From Nitrospirota bacterium (GTDB lineage: Bacteria > Nitrospirota > Thermodesulfovibrionia > Thermodesulfovibrionales > Magnetobacteriaceae): 7,961 nucleotides of DNA. The stretch spans positions 1 to 7,961 of the forward strand of contig JADFXZ010000008.1 of assembly GCA_015233265.1 (NCBI GenBank), written 5' to 3'. Position 1 is the stretch's first letter; each line of letters starts with the position of its first letter. Both the position numbers and the translations under genes were made by a program. Positions 1 to 6,504 of this stretch are shown piece after piece. The notes under the pieces are model-generated. The model saw only the letters and a program-made list of their open reading frames with translations. It did not search any database and had not been told where the DNA came from.

Positions 1-207
1 TTGAAAGAAGGAATTCACCCTAAGTACAATGATTCTAAGGCGTCATGCGCCTGCGGTGTAGTGTTTGAGACCAAGTCCACAAAGCCAGCCATTAGTGTTG
101 ATATTTGCTCGAAGTGCCACCCGTTTTACACCGGTAAACAAAAGATAGTTGACGCCGAGGGCCGCGTAGAGAAGTTTAAAAAGAAATATGCAGGGATAAA
201 GAAGTAG
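1..207 (+). CDS. rpmE: 50S ribosomal protein L31 (zinc-binding C+ form)
   Basis: Structural protein of the large ribosomal subunit that bridges to the small subunit. The 68-residue product begins MKEGIHPKY, as L31 proteins do, and carries four cysteines (C16, C18, C36, C39) as CxC followed by CxxC. This is the zinc-binding C+ pattern, so the gene should be the zinc-replete paralogue rather than the zinc-free form. Length is normal for bacterial L31. The start is a TTG at the first base of the window; its ribosome binding site lies outside, but the protein begins exactly where the family does, so the gene looks complete. The tail is lysine-rich and ends KK before TAG. It heads a cluster with DUF1385 and prfA. 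The DUF1385 frame already overlaps the last codons of this gene. Family assignment is secure. Confidence 0.95.
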   Translation: MKEGIHPKYNDSKASCACGVVFETKSTKPAISVDICSKCHPFYTGKQKIVDAEGRVEKFKKKYAGIKK

Positions 208-248
208 CTCCGGACATCAAAGTAGGCGGGCAGGCCGTCATCGAAGGC

Positions 249-1097
249 GTGATGATGAAGTCAAAGGACTTGTGGTCTGTTGCCGTCAGGGACCAAAAGG
301 GCGTCATTCACGTTAAAAAGGAGCAGCTGCGTCCTATGCCAAAGGCGCTTAAGCTCCCCTTTATCAGAGGTGTCTATGCGCTCTATCAGTCGCTTGCCCT
401 GGGGGTTAAGGCAATTAACTACTCCGCCTCAAAGGCTATTGACGAGGAAGAGGAAAAACCCATGTCCTCGGCAACTATTACCCTGACGATGGCCTTTGCA
501 TTTGTCATGGGTATTGGGATTTTCTTGTTTTTGCCGCTATATCTGACAAAGCTGATTGGCCTCATGGTCAGGCCGGTTGCCGAGAGTTCTTTTCTTTTTA
601 ATATCGCTGACGGCATACTAAGGGTGGGGTTTTTTGTCGTGTATATCTTTGTGATTAGTTTATGGAAGGATATGAGAAGGATTTTTGAATATCATGGGGC
701 TGAGCATAAAGTGATATTTGCCTTTGAGGCCGGGACGGATATGCAACTGTCAAGCATTAAGAAATTTGGCACCCATCACCCGCGATGTGGCACGAGTTTT
801 CTCTTTATCGTCATGCTAATGAGCATTCTTATTTTTTCTATTATTCCAAAGGAATGGGCATTTTCATGGAAATTTGCATCGAGAGTTGTGCTGATTCCAA
901 TGATTGCCGGCCTGTCTTATGAGGTATTAAGATATTCGGCTTCGGCAAGCGCCAATCCTATAATAAAATTTCTGATTCAACCCGGTCTCCTGCTTCAACG
1001 CATCACTACAAAAGAACCCGATGACGCCCAGATAGAGGTTGCCCTGCGTGCCCTGACCGAGGTTGTCCCGGGCGTGAGACCGGAGCAAGTGTCATGA
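249..1097 (+). CDS. DUF1385 family membrane protein (YqhQ-like)
   Basis: Integral membrane protein of unknown biochemical function, in the same family as Bacillus subtilis YqhQ. Counting from GTG 249, it shows the family hallmarks YHGAEHK at residues 148-154 and HHPRCGTSF at 176-184. Hydrophobic segments lie near 78-105, 120-138, 183-200 and 212-224, and an acidic EEEE stretch near 65 precedes the first. The family's N-terminal motif (V)GGQAVIEGVMM is present but begins at base 222, upstream of GTG 249. No ATG, GTG or TTG exists in frame between the stop at 177-179 and 249. The real start may therefore be a rare codon such as ATC 216 or ATA 186, and the coordinates given are the conservative ones. 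The 3' end shares ATGA with prfA, implying translational coupling. Conserved His and Cys residues suggest metal binding or catalysis, but that is inference. Confidence 0.88.
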   Translation: MMMKSKDLWSVAVRDQKGVIHVKKEQLRPMPKALKLPFIRGVYALYQSLALGVKAINYSASKAIDEEEEKPMSSATITLTMAFAFVMGIGIFLFLPLYLTKLIGLMVRPVAESSFLFNIADGILRVGFFVVYIFVISLWKDMRRIFEYHGAEHKVIFAFEAGTDMQLSSIKKFGTHHPRCGTSFLFIVMLMSILIFSIIPKEWAFSWKFASRVVLIPMIAGLSYEVLRYSASASANPIIKFLIQPGLLLQRITTKEPDDAQIEVALRALTEVVPGVRPEQVS

Positions 1098-2164
1098 TTG
1101 AAAAACTAAACGCTATAGAGGAAAAATACGAAGAGATCACGGCAAAGCTCTCAGACCCGGCCGTGCTTTCCTCACAGAAGGACTATCTCAGATACTCAAA
1201 AGAAAGCGCCGACTTGGAGCCTCTTATTGCAAAGATTCAGGATTACAGAAAAATGCTCGTTGGCTTAGAGGCCGCTGAGGCGATAATAAAGGATGCCTCA
1301 GACGAGGAACTGCGCGAGATGGCAAAAGAGGAAATAGATGAGCTAAAGGCCAAAATCCCTGTAATCGAGACAGCTCTCAAGCTCATGCTTGTCCCTAAAG
1401 ACCCTCGTGACGAAAAAAGTGTCGTTATAGAAATCCGTGCAGGCACGGGCGGCGAAGAGGCTGCGCTGTTTGTCACTGACCTGTTTCGCATGTACTCGAA
1501 ATATGCTGAGCTTAAGCGCTGGAAGGTGGAAGTCATTGACTCCAATCCCACTGGCATTGGCGGCAACAGAGAGATGACCGCCACAATTGCCGGGCGAGGT
1601 GCCTATAGCAAGCTCAAATACGAAAGCGGCGTACACAGGGTTCAGCGCGTACCGATTACGGAAGCCTCGGGAAGGATACACACGTCGGCATCGACTGTGG
1701 CCGTGCTTCCAGAGGCCGAAGAGATTGATCTCAAGATTGATGAAAAAGATCTGCGTGTAGATACCTTTTGCTCCTCAGGCCCGGGCGGGCAAGGTGTCAA
1801 CACCACATATTCGGCCATCAGGATTGTGCATATCCCTACCGGTGTTACTGTCCAGTGCCAGGACGAACGCTCCCAGCTGAAAAATAAGATTCGGGCAATG
1901 AAGGTACTCAGATCAAGACTCTACGACATGGAGATAGAAAAACAGGAGCGGCTGCGCGCAGACTCGAGAAAATCCCAGGTAGGCTCAGGCGACAGGAGCG
2001 AGCGCATCAGGACATATAATTTCCCTCAAAACAGGGTCACTGACCACAGGATAGGGCTTACGCTGCACAGGCTCACACAGGTGCTTGAGGGCGATATGGA
2101 AGAGATAATCGAGACACTCTCGACACATTTCGAGGCAAAAAAGCTCCAGGACATAGAAGTTTAA
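1094..2164 (+). CDS. prfA: Peptide chain release factor 1 (RF1)
   Basis: Class I release factor that reads UAA and UAG in the ribosomal A site and triggers hydrolysis of peptidyl-tRNA. The 356-residue product has the usual length and architecture: an N-terminal helical region (about 1-100), domain 2 with the codon-recognition tripeptide P187-I188-T189 inside RVPITEASGRIHTSAS, and domain 3 with the catalytic GGQ at 231-233. The PxT tripeptide marks it as RF1; RF2 has SPF. The conserved block from GSGDRSERIRTYNFPQNR to LHRLTQVLEGD is intact. The start ATG overlaps the upstream stop (ATGA), and a GGAG lies about nine bases before it. Q233 is the expected methylation target of PrmC. prmC often follows prfA but is not next here; a threonylcarbamoyl-AMP synthase gene takes that place. 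Very secure. Confidence 0.98.
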   Translation: MIEKLNAIEEKYEEITAKLSDPAVLSSQKDYLRYSKESADLEPLIAKIQDYRKMLVGLEAAEAIIKDASDEELREMAKEEIDELKAKIPVIETALKLMLVPKDPRDEKSVVIEIRAGTGGEEAALFVTDLFRMYSKYAELKRWKVEVIDSNPTGIGGNREMTATIAGRGAYSKLKYESGVHRVQRVPITEASGRIHTSASTVAVLPEAEEIDLKIDEKDLRVDTFCSSGPGGQGVNTTYSAIRIVHIPTGVTVQCQDERSQLKNKIRAMKVLRSRLYDMEIEKQERLRADSRKSQVGSGDRSERIRTYNFPQNRVTDHRIGLTLHRLTQVLEGDMEEIIETLSTHFEAKKLQDIEV

Positions 2165-2193
2165 CCTGTTTGTGCCGCCATAGTTGTTAATAT

Positions 2194-2856
2194 ATGCTAT
2201 TAAGACTATCTGAAACCCCGGAGCAGGTCATATTTGACACCGCCTTAGAATATCTCAATGCTGGTAAGATAATTGCCTATCCTACTGAGACATTCTATGG
2301 ACTTGGTGTAACCGCAGGCGGTGCCATAAATGGCAGTGACGCGCTCAGGCGGCTCTGGGACTTAAAAAGAAGACCGCCAGATAAACCGTTTCCACTTATA
2401 GCGGCTGACATAACTCAGCTCGATGGGCTGGTTGCGGAGATTGAGCCTGAGGAGTTGGCATTAATGGAAAAGTACTGGCCCGGGCCATTGACAATACTCT
2501 TTAAGGCAAAGCCAGGGCTGTCGCCGTTTATTGTGAGTGGGCAGGGTAGGGTGGCAGTGCGTGTGCCCGGGCATTCAGCTGCCCTCAGGCTTGTGAAGCA
2601 TGTCCGGTTTCCCATAACGGCAACCAGCGCCAATATTGCCAATGAGCCGCCAGCCTCTGAGGCTCAAGCAGTCATCGACTACTTCAGCGGCTCAATTGAC
2701 ATGGTAATCGATGGCGGCAAGACCAAAGGCGCCCCGGCATCGACAATCGTAGAGATCTCAGATGGACGCATAAATGTCATCAGACCCGGGGCGGTTGATT
2801 TGGTCAATTGGCCTGGCCTTCCGGTGTTTTATATGAATAGAGGGCAAGGTCTCTGA
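2194..2856 (+). CDS. YrdC/Sua5-type L-threonylcarbamoyladenylate synthase
   Basis: Predicted to make threonylcarbamoyl-AMP from threonine, bicarbonate and ATP, the first step of t6A37 tRNA modification, in the cytoplasm. The 220-residue protein is a single YrdC domain. Visible are YPTETFYGLGV (29-39), KRRPPDKPFPLI (58-69) with the basic nucleotide-binding residues, YWPGPLT (95-101), VRVPGH (122-127), TSANIANEPPA (144-154) and STIVE (183-187), ending at RPGA. It lacks the extra C-terminal domain of long Sua5 proteins, so it is the short TsaC-like type. ATG 2194 places the first motif at the usual distance, although no good Shine-Dalgarno is seen; translation may depend on coupling to prfA 29 bases upstream. 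The last roughly 20 residues go beyond the family's usual end and overlap the convergent gene by 53 bases. Paralogues of the YciO type cannot be excluded. Confidence 0.9.
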   Translation: MLLRLSETPEQVIFDTALEYLNAGKIIAYPTETFYGLGVTAGGAINGSDALRRLWDLKRRPPDKPFPLIAADITQLDGLVAEIEPEELALMEKYWPGPLTILFKAKPGLSPFIVSGQGRVAVRVPGHSAALRLVKHVRFPITATSANIANEPPASEAQAVIDYFSGSIDMVIDGGKTKGAPASTIVEISDGRINVIRPGAVDLVNWPGLPVFYMNRGQGL

Positions 2857-3673
2857 TTTTCTTGTCTGCCCTTCGTAGGCGCTCACTAAATATATAGGCA
2901 AATTTCTTATATAATTTCAGCGTAATAATGTCGTCGTAGCTGTTCATAATGGCCTTGTCAAGCTCAAAGAGCATAATGTCCTCGTTGGCAACTGCCCGAG
3001 CCGAGCGGGTGGAGTCCTCAAGCAGGGCCATCTCGCCAAAGCACTCGCCTCGGTTTAGTTCAGCAAGGCGCTCAATCTTGCCATCCTCCAACTGCTTATA
3101 AATAGAGATTGAACCGTCGACGATGACGTAAAAGCGGTCGCCTGAGTCCCCCTCGTCAAATATAAACTCATCTGTCTTATAGCGCCTGAGCTTGCTCATT
3201 CTGAGGAGTTTAACAATGTCTTCGTCGGTCATAAAGGAAAAGAAATCAAGTTGTCTTATTTTTGCGTAGGTCTCGGCCACCACCGTGGACTCGCTGCGAG
3301 TGGCGTCGGCTATGGACTTTTGGACATCAGTCATTTGAAATGGAAATTTTAGGATAGAGCTTACGCCATCGTTATAGAGCTGTTTTAGTGAACTGGCCTC
3401 AAGGTCGTCCTTATAGAGCAGGACAATTCGCTTATTACCAAGGGCAGGGTTAGACCTGATTGCACTTAGAACGTCTATCTTTGAGTTTTCGATGGAGTCG
3501 TAGTCTATGATTATTAAATCACATTTTTCGCGAAGTAGGAATTCGACGACATTTTTAGGGTCGTTTACAGTGTTAATGATTGAATAGCCGATGTAGCGCA
3601 GCGTCCCTTTGGTTACGTCACGAACCGCGATATCCCGATGAATAACTATCAAAATGCTCAGTTTTTTATCCAT
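2804..3673 (-). CDS. Degenerate receiver plus cyclic-nucleotide-binding domain protein
   Basis: Probable cytoplasmic signalling protein of 289 residues with no visible output domain. Residues 5-125 look like a CheY-type receiver: ILIV on the first strand, D57 in LIIIDYDS at the phospho-acceptor position, and K109 in ILKFPF at the conserved lysine position. The acidic pair after the first strand is replaced by I11-H12, and the usual Thr/Ser strand carries LLYKDD, so phosphorylation is doubtful. Residues about 142-260 form a cNMP-binding fold with DEGDSGDRFYVIVDGSI and the phosphate-binding cassette FGEMALLEDSTRSARAVA (212-229), in which E214 and R223 are kept. No helix-turn-helix follows. The start overlaps the CDF stop by eight bases and has GGAGG eight bases upstream, so the two are co-translated. 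The 3' end overlaps the convergent synthase gene. Domain calls are good; ligand and role are unknown. Confidence 0.85.
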   Translation of the reverse strand: MDKKLSILIVIHRDIAVRDVTKGTLRYIGYSIINTVNDPKNVVEFLLREKCDLIIIDYDSIENSKIDVLSAIRSNPALGNKRIVLLYKDDLEASSLKQLYNDGVSSILKFPFQMTDVQKSIADATRSESTVVAETYAKIRQLDFFSFMTDEDIVKLLRMSKLRRYKTDEFIFDEGDSGDRFYVIVDGSISIYKQLEDGKIERLAELNRGECFGEMALLEDSTRSARAVANEDIMLFELDKAIMNSYDDIITLKLYKKFAYIFSERLRRADKKIRDLALYSYKTPEGQAN

Positions 3674-4586
3674 GCCTTAATCCTCCGTTGTCCTTGTCCC
3701 AGACGCAGTCATTGGGACACATATCTGTCATCAAGCCGCATGGTTCAGGGTGTATTATCACCGTGCAGTTGTTGAGCCGAGAGGCGATTCTCTGCTCTAT
3801 TATATCCATAGTAGAATGAGTTTTGCTAATGGTTTCATTAGCGCACACGGTGAGGTGCAGGTCAATATGCCGTTGCCGTCCTGCCTTTCTGGTTCGCAGC
3901 TCATGGTAGTCTTTAATATTTCTCGATTCCGAGTCGAGAATATTCTTTATATCTTCGACTTCGTCATCTGGAAGTGAGGTATCCAGCAGAGAGCCTATGG
4001 ATTTCTTTACAATCATAATGCCCTCATAAAAGATTAATATCGAAATAATGACGGCGGCGATGGGGTCAATAATATGGCGTCCCGTGATTGCAACTAAAAC
4101 TATAGCCGACAATACGGCGGCAGAGCTGTAAATATCTGCCTTGAGGTGCTGGGCGTCTGCCTCCAAAGCCGGGGAGTCAGTTTCTTTTGAGACTTTAAAC
4201 AGATAGCGGGAAACAAAAAAATTCACTACAACTGACACACCCATGACAGCCATTGCCATAGCGGGCATGGCAAGCTTGACGCCAGTCTTGATTTTATCGA
4301 GGGCCTCGCTTACGATAAACACAGCGGCGGCAATTATCAGAATGGCCTCGGCAAGAGCGCTCAAATTTTCTATCTTCCCGTGCCCATAGGGGTGACGTGA
4401 GTCAGGAGGCAGGCCAGCCTGCCTTATACTGAAAAAAGCCATCACAGCGGCAGCTAGGTCAATAGAGCTGTGAATAGCCTCAGAGATAATACTCACGCTG
4501 CCGGTAAGAATTCCAGCCGCTATTTTAAATAGCACAAGGGTTGAGTTAGAAATCACTGATACCAGTGCGGCGTTTTTTTGTTTCAC
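3666..4586 (-). CDS. Cation diffusion facilitator (CDF) family metal transporter
   Basis: Inner-membrane exporter that swaps divalent metal ions (zinc, iron, manganese, cobalt and similar) for protons. The 306-residue protein has the CDF layout: about six hydrophobic segments (near 8-28, 32-52, 78-95, 108-128, 150-168, 173-192) and a cytosolic ferredoxin-like dimerization domain (about 200-282). Metal-site motifs are H39-SSI-D43 in segment 2 and H147-LKA-D151 in segment 5; HPYGHGKIE (65-73) lies in the first cytosolic loop. The HxxxD pair is typical of zinc/iron-type CDFs, but substrate cannot be fixed from sequence. After HPEP the tail carries C283, C290 and C294, a possible extra metal site. 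Start is GTG 4586, preceded by GGGGGA about four bases away; the nearby ATG at 4589 runs straight into TGA. First gene of an operon with the receiver-cNMP protein. Confidence 0.93.
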   Translation of the reverse strand: MKQKNAALVSVISNSTLVLFKIAAGILTGSVSIISEAIHSSIDLAAAVMAFFSIRQAGLPPDSRHPYGHGKIENLSALAEAILIIAAAVFIVSEALDKIKTGVKLAMPAMAMAVMGVSVVVNFFVSRYLFKVSKETDSPALEADAQHLKADIYSSAAVLSAIVLVAITGRHIIDPIAAVIISILIFYEGIMIVKKSIGSLLDTSLPDDEVEDIKNILDSESRNIKDYHELRTRKAGRQRHIDLHLTVCANETISKTHSTMDIIEQRIASRLNNCTVIIHPEPCGLMTDMCPNDCVWDKDNGGLRHG

Positions 4587-4639
4587 ATTGTCCCCCAGGC
4601 TCAGGCCATATCACAGGGTAAAGTTGCGTAACTAACCAT

Positions 4640-4669
4640 AGTATATACGTTATAACCGCAAAAATGCAA
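4640..4669 (-). promoter_or_regulatory. Sigma70-like promoter for the CDF operon
   Basis: Read on the - strand, TTGCAT (4669-4664) and TATACT (4645-4640) are separated by 18 bases, a reasonable -35/-10 pair. Initiation would fall near 4633, giving a leader of about 47 bases before the GTG at 4586. An A+T-rich step (TTATAACGTATA) surrounds the -10. Prediction by eye only. Confidence 0.5.
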
Positions 4670-4746
4670 TAAGCCGCCCAAAATGAATATATCCAGATTC
4701 AAAGGACATGCAAATAAGGTAGAATTATGAAAAGGAAGTCGTGATG

Positions 4747-4778
4747 TGCAGTGTCGAAGGTATGCAGTGGCGAAGGTC
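4747..4778 (+). repeat. Tandem duplication of a 16-base unit
   Basis: Two adjacent copies, TGCAGTGTCGAAGGTA and TGCAGTGGCGAAGGTC, match at 14 of 16 positions. They lie in the gene-free stretch upstream of the CDF promoter. Probably a slippage duplication; no function is evident. Confidence 0.55.
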
Positions 4779-4885
4779 TATTGATAAGTTCAAAGTACGG
4801 GCAGTTCGGTTGGTGACATAAGCAGGCAAGCTGGTTTGGCAGGACAAACGCATTAGCAACTTGCAGCCGTGACTTTCTCTCCTTG

Positions 4886-5006
4886 ATTGCGCTTTTGCGG
4901 GAATGACAGAAAAAATATGGGAATGACAGATGAGGCTTGAACAATTGAAAAATTAATAGACCATTTCCTTCTCTTTTTTTGTCATTCCAGCGAAACTGAT
5001 CTGGGG
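4886..5006. repeat. Degenerate inverted-repeat element with GTCATTCC-type arms
   Basis: The left arm (about 4896-4915) contains GCGGGAATGACAGAAAAAA. The right arm (about 4974-4992) contains TTTTTTTGTCATTCCAGCG, its near reverse complement apart from one or two indels. A second copy of GGGAATGACAGA (4919-4930) follows the first (4899-4910) at a 20-base period. The GTCATTCC...GCG core is a familiar theme of short intergenic palindromic repeats scattered in many bacterial genomes, so this is most likely a decayed member of such a family. If transcribed it could fold back on itself. It fills part of the 585-base stretch between the HD gene and the CDF gene and is the main recognisable content there. 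Confidence 0.55.
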
Positions 5007-5033
5007 ATTGTGGCACGAACCCCCGCATGTCCA

Positions 5034-5047
5034 TGCCATATATGGCA
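5034..5047. repeat. Perfect 14-base palindrome
   Basis: TGCCATATATGGCA is a perfect self-complementary sequence downstream of the HD gene's stop. It has no loop and no following T-run, so it is not a standard terminator. It could be a protein-binding site or chance. Confidence 0.4.
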
Positions 5048-5171
5048 ACAGGACGCAAGGTAAAAAGACCTGGCTTTACGAAAGTGTAAGCAAGGTAATC
5101 CACGATTCCAATCCTAACAGCAAAAACTGGTCACAAGAGAAGCAGGTGAATTGGAGTTATGGAAGCATTGT

Positions 5172-5957
5172 TTAAGCGCCTGCCATCTTGCTGACGTATG
5201 TGGCAAGTTCAGCCGTTATTTGTCGAATCTCATCGTTTTGCGGCAAAAACTCGGAGAATCTTGCTATATAGTCCCTGCCGCCTATCAAACTAAAGCTCTT
5301 TTCGTAGTTTATGTCGAATATCCAACTCAGCAGGAGTATCTTATAGTCGTTCAGAGATTTCACGTCTTTTAAATTGCCCATTGTATTGTCATAGATACAC
5401 TTAATCAGCCTGTCTGAATACCCAGCGGTGTCCAGGAAGCCAAGTGTGGCGGCTGATGCCCTCTCTTGCGGCGGAAGCGAAAACAACTCTATAAACACCT
5501 CCCAAATGTCGAGCTTGTCGGCGTCACGTATCATTTTAAGAAAAATTACGGTTTCGTCGGTCTGTGAATGAGGTATCTTATAGGCGTTGTGATATTTGAC
5601 GCACTGGAGTATCAGGTGTTGCTCTTGGGCGGGCAGATTAGTTAAGATCTGTTGACTAAGCAGTGTCTCGGCACCAAGCAGGCCGTGATTAATGGACACG
5701 GCGTCTTTGAAGGTCTTGTATTTGGCGTACTGGGGAAACCTCCCCGTGTCGTGAAACAGGGCAATTGCCTCGGCAAGCAGGACTTCGTTGTCACTGCCTA
5801 AGTGTGCCTGCGCGATTTCCACCATGTTGGCGCATACCTGTTTCGTGTGCTTTTCCTTTAACGTGATATTTCTCTGGTCTTCGATGTTGTCAACGTGGTA
5901 GCTCAGGCAGAAATCCGAAAACCATTTCTTGAAATTGATTATATCCTGTTTTGTCAT
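5172..5957 (-). CDS. HD-domain phosphohydrolase family protein
   Basis: Probable cytoplasmic metal-dependent phosphohydrolase of 261 residues; substrate unknown. The HD signature is complete: H37 (KEKHTKQV), H69-D70 (ALFHDTGRFPQY) and a distal aspartate in IRDADKLD (143-150, likely D147). H91 (INHGLLGAE) and H123 (KYHN) may be further metal ligands, as in HD proteins with two or more metals. The rest (150-261) is helical with no recognised extra domain. It differs from HD-GYP cyclic-di-GMP phosphodiesterases, since no GYP is seen, and has no (p)ppGpp synthetase part. A strong AAGGAG lies about six bases before the ATG. It is third in the operon, 30 bases after cobO; nothing known links it to cobalamin metabolism, so nucleotide or small-phosphoester hydrolysis is only a guess. 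Confidence 0.85.
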   Translation of the reverse strand: MTKQDIINFKKWFSDFCLSYHVDNIEDQRNITLKEKHTKQVCANMVEIAQAHLGSDNEVLLAEAIALFHDTGRFPQYAKYKTFKDAVSINHGLLGAETLLSQQILTNLPAQEQHLILQCVKYHNAYKIPHSQTDETVIFLKMIRDADKLDIWEVFIELFSLPPQERASAATLGFLDTAGYSDRLIKCIYDNTMGNLKDVKSLNDYKILLLSWIFDINYEKSFSLIGGRDYIARFSEFLPQNDEIRQITAELATYVSKMAGA

Positions 5958-5987
5958 CTATAACTCCTTAATATGTGTGTCCACCTA

Positions 5988-6503
5988 CTAGTACTCTATA
6001 CCCTTTCTGGCCATTACCCCCTTGTGGTAATAGTGTTTTATTTCCTTCAATTCAGTCACGAGGTCTGCGGCGGCGACAATATCCGCGTGTGCACCCCTGC
6101 CGGTTAAGACTAGTTCGACATTATCAGGCCGGTCTTTGATGAGCTGGATAATTTCCTCTGGCAATATTAGGCCAGCACTAACGGCACCATTTATCTCATC
6201 GAGGACAACTATGTCATAGCAACGGCATAGCATCGCCTCTCTGGTGTGATGTAGACCCGCCCGTGCCGCGTCAATATCTTCTTTTGAGGGGGCGCCCCTG
6301 ACAAATCCCCGACCAAAGCGTCTCAGGCAGAAACGCCCTCCAAAGGACTCAAGCGCCGCAAACTCAGACGACTGCCGCGCCTTTATGAACTGGGCGAAAA
6401 ACACGCTGCCCCCGGCGCCAAGCACCCGCACTGATAGCCCCACTGCCGCAGTTGTCTTGCCCTTGCCGTCTCCTGTATATACCTGAACCTGGCCTTTAAG
6501 CAT
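5988..6503 (-). CDS. cobO: Corrinoid (cob(I)alamin) adenosyltransferase, CobO/BtuR type
   Basis: Transfers the adenosyl group of ATP to cob(I)alamin or cobinamide in adenosylcobalamin synthesis and corrinoid salvage. The 171-residue protein opens with KGQVQVYTGDGKGKTTAA, whose P-loop GDGKGKTT is at 11-18. It continues with FFAQFIK (35-41), VVLDEINGA (99-107), LVLTGRGA (131-138) and ADLVTELKEIKHYY (146-159), and closes on the family's KGIEY ending. It lacks the N-terminal helical extension of enterobacterial BtuR, as many CobO proteins do. An upstream TTG at 6539 would add 12 residues inside the preceding gene, but ATG 6503 sits one base after that gene's stop and matches where the family begins, so it is preferred. 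No clear Shine-Dalgarno is seen, consistent with coupling to the upstream gene. No cobalamin riboswitch is visible. Confidence 0.93.
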   Translation of the reverse strand: MLKGQVQVYTGDGKGKTTAAVGLSVRVLGAGGSVFFAQFIKARQSSEFAALESFGGRFCLRRFGRGFVRGAPSKEDIDAARAGLHHTREAMLCRCYDIVVLDEINGAVSAGLILPEEIIQLIKDRPDNVELVLTGRGAHADIVAAADLVTELKEIKHYYHKGVMARKGIEY

Positions 6504-6504
6504 G

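Noticed and set aside
175..186. Programmed -1 frameshift site fusing rpmE to DUF1385
   Set aside because: The A-rich run does not fit a proper slippery heptamer in the rpmE frame (the base before AAA AAG is T), and no stimulatory hairpin is obvious; kept only as an alternative in the start-codon finding.
1243..1681. Two long - strand frames inside prfA
   Set aside because: Antisense to highly conserved RF1 sequence; no ribosome binding site or recognisable domains.
4896..4992. Rho-independent terminator formed by the inverted repeat arms
   Set aside because: The loop between the arms is about 60 bases and the arms mismatch at the G+C part; not a standard terminator hairpin.
4699..5103. Open frame of 134 codons on the - strand between the HD and CDF genes
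   Set aside because: It runs through the palindromic repeat (giving the FCHSRKS string commonly seen when such repeats are translated), has no family motifs and only a weak ribosome binding site at a GTG; more likely a chance frame.
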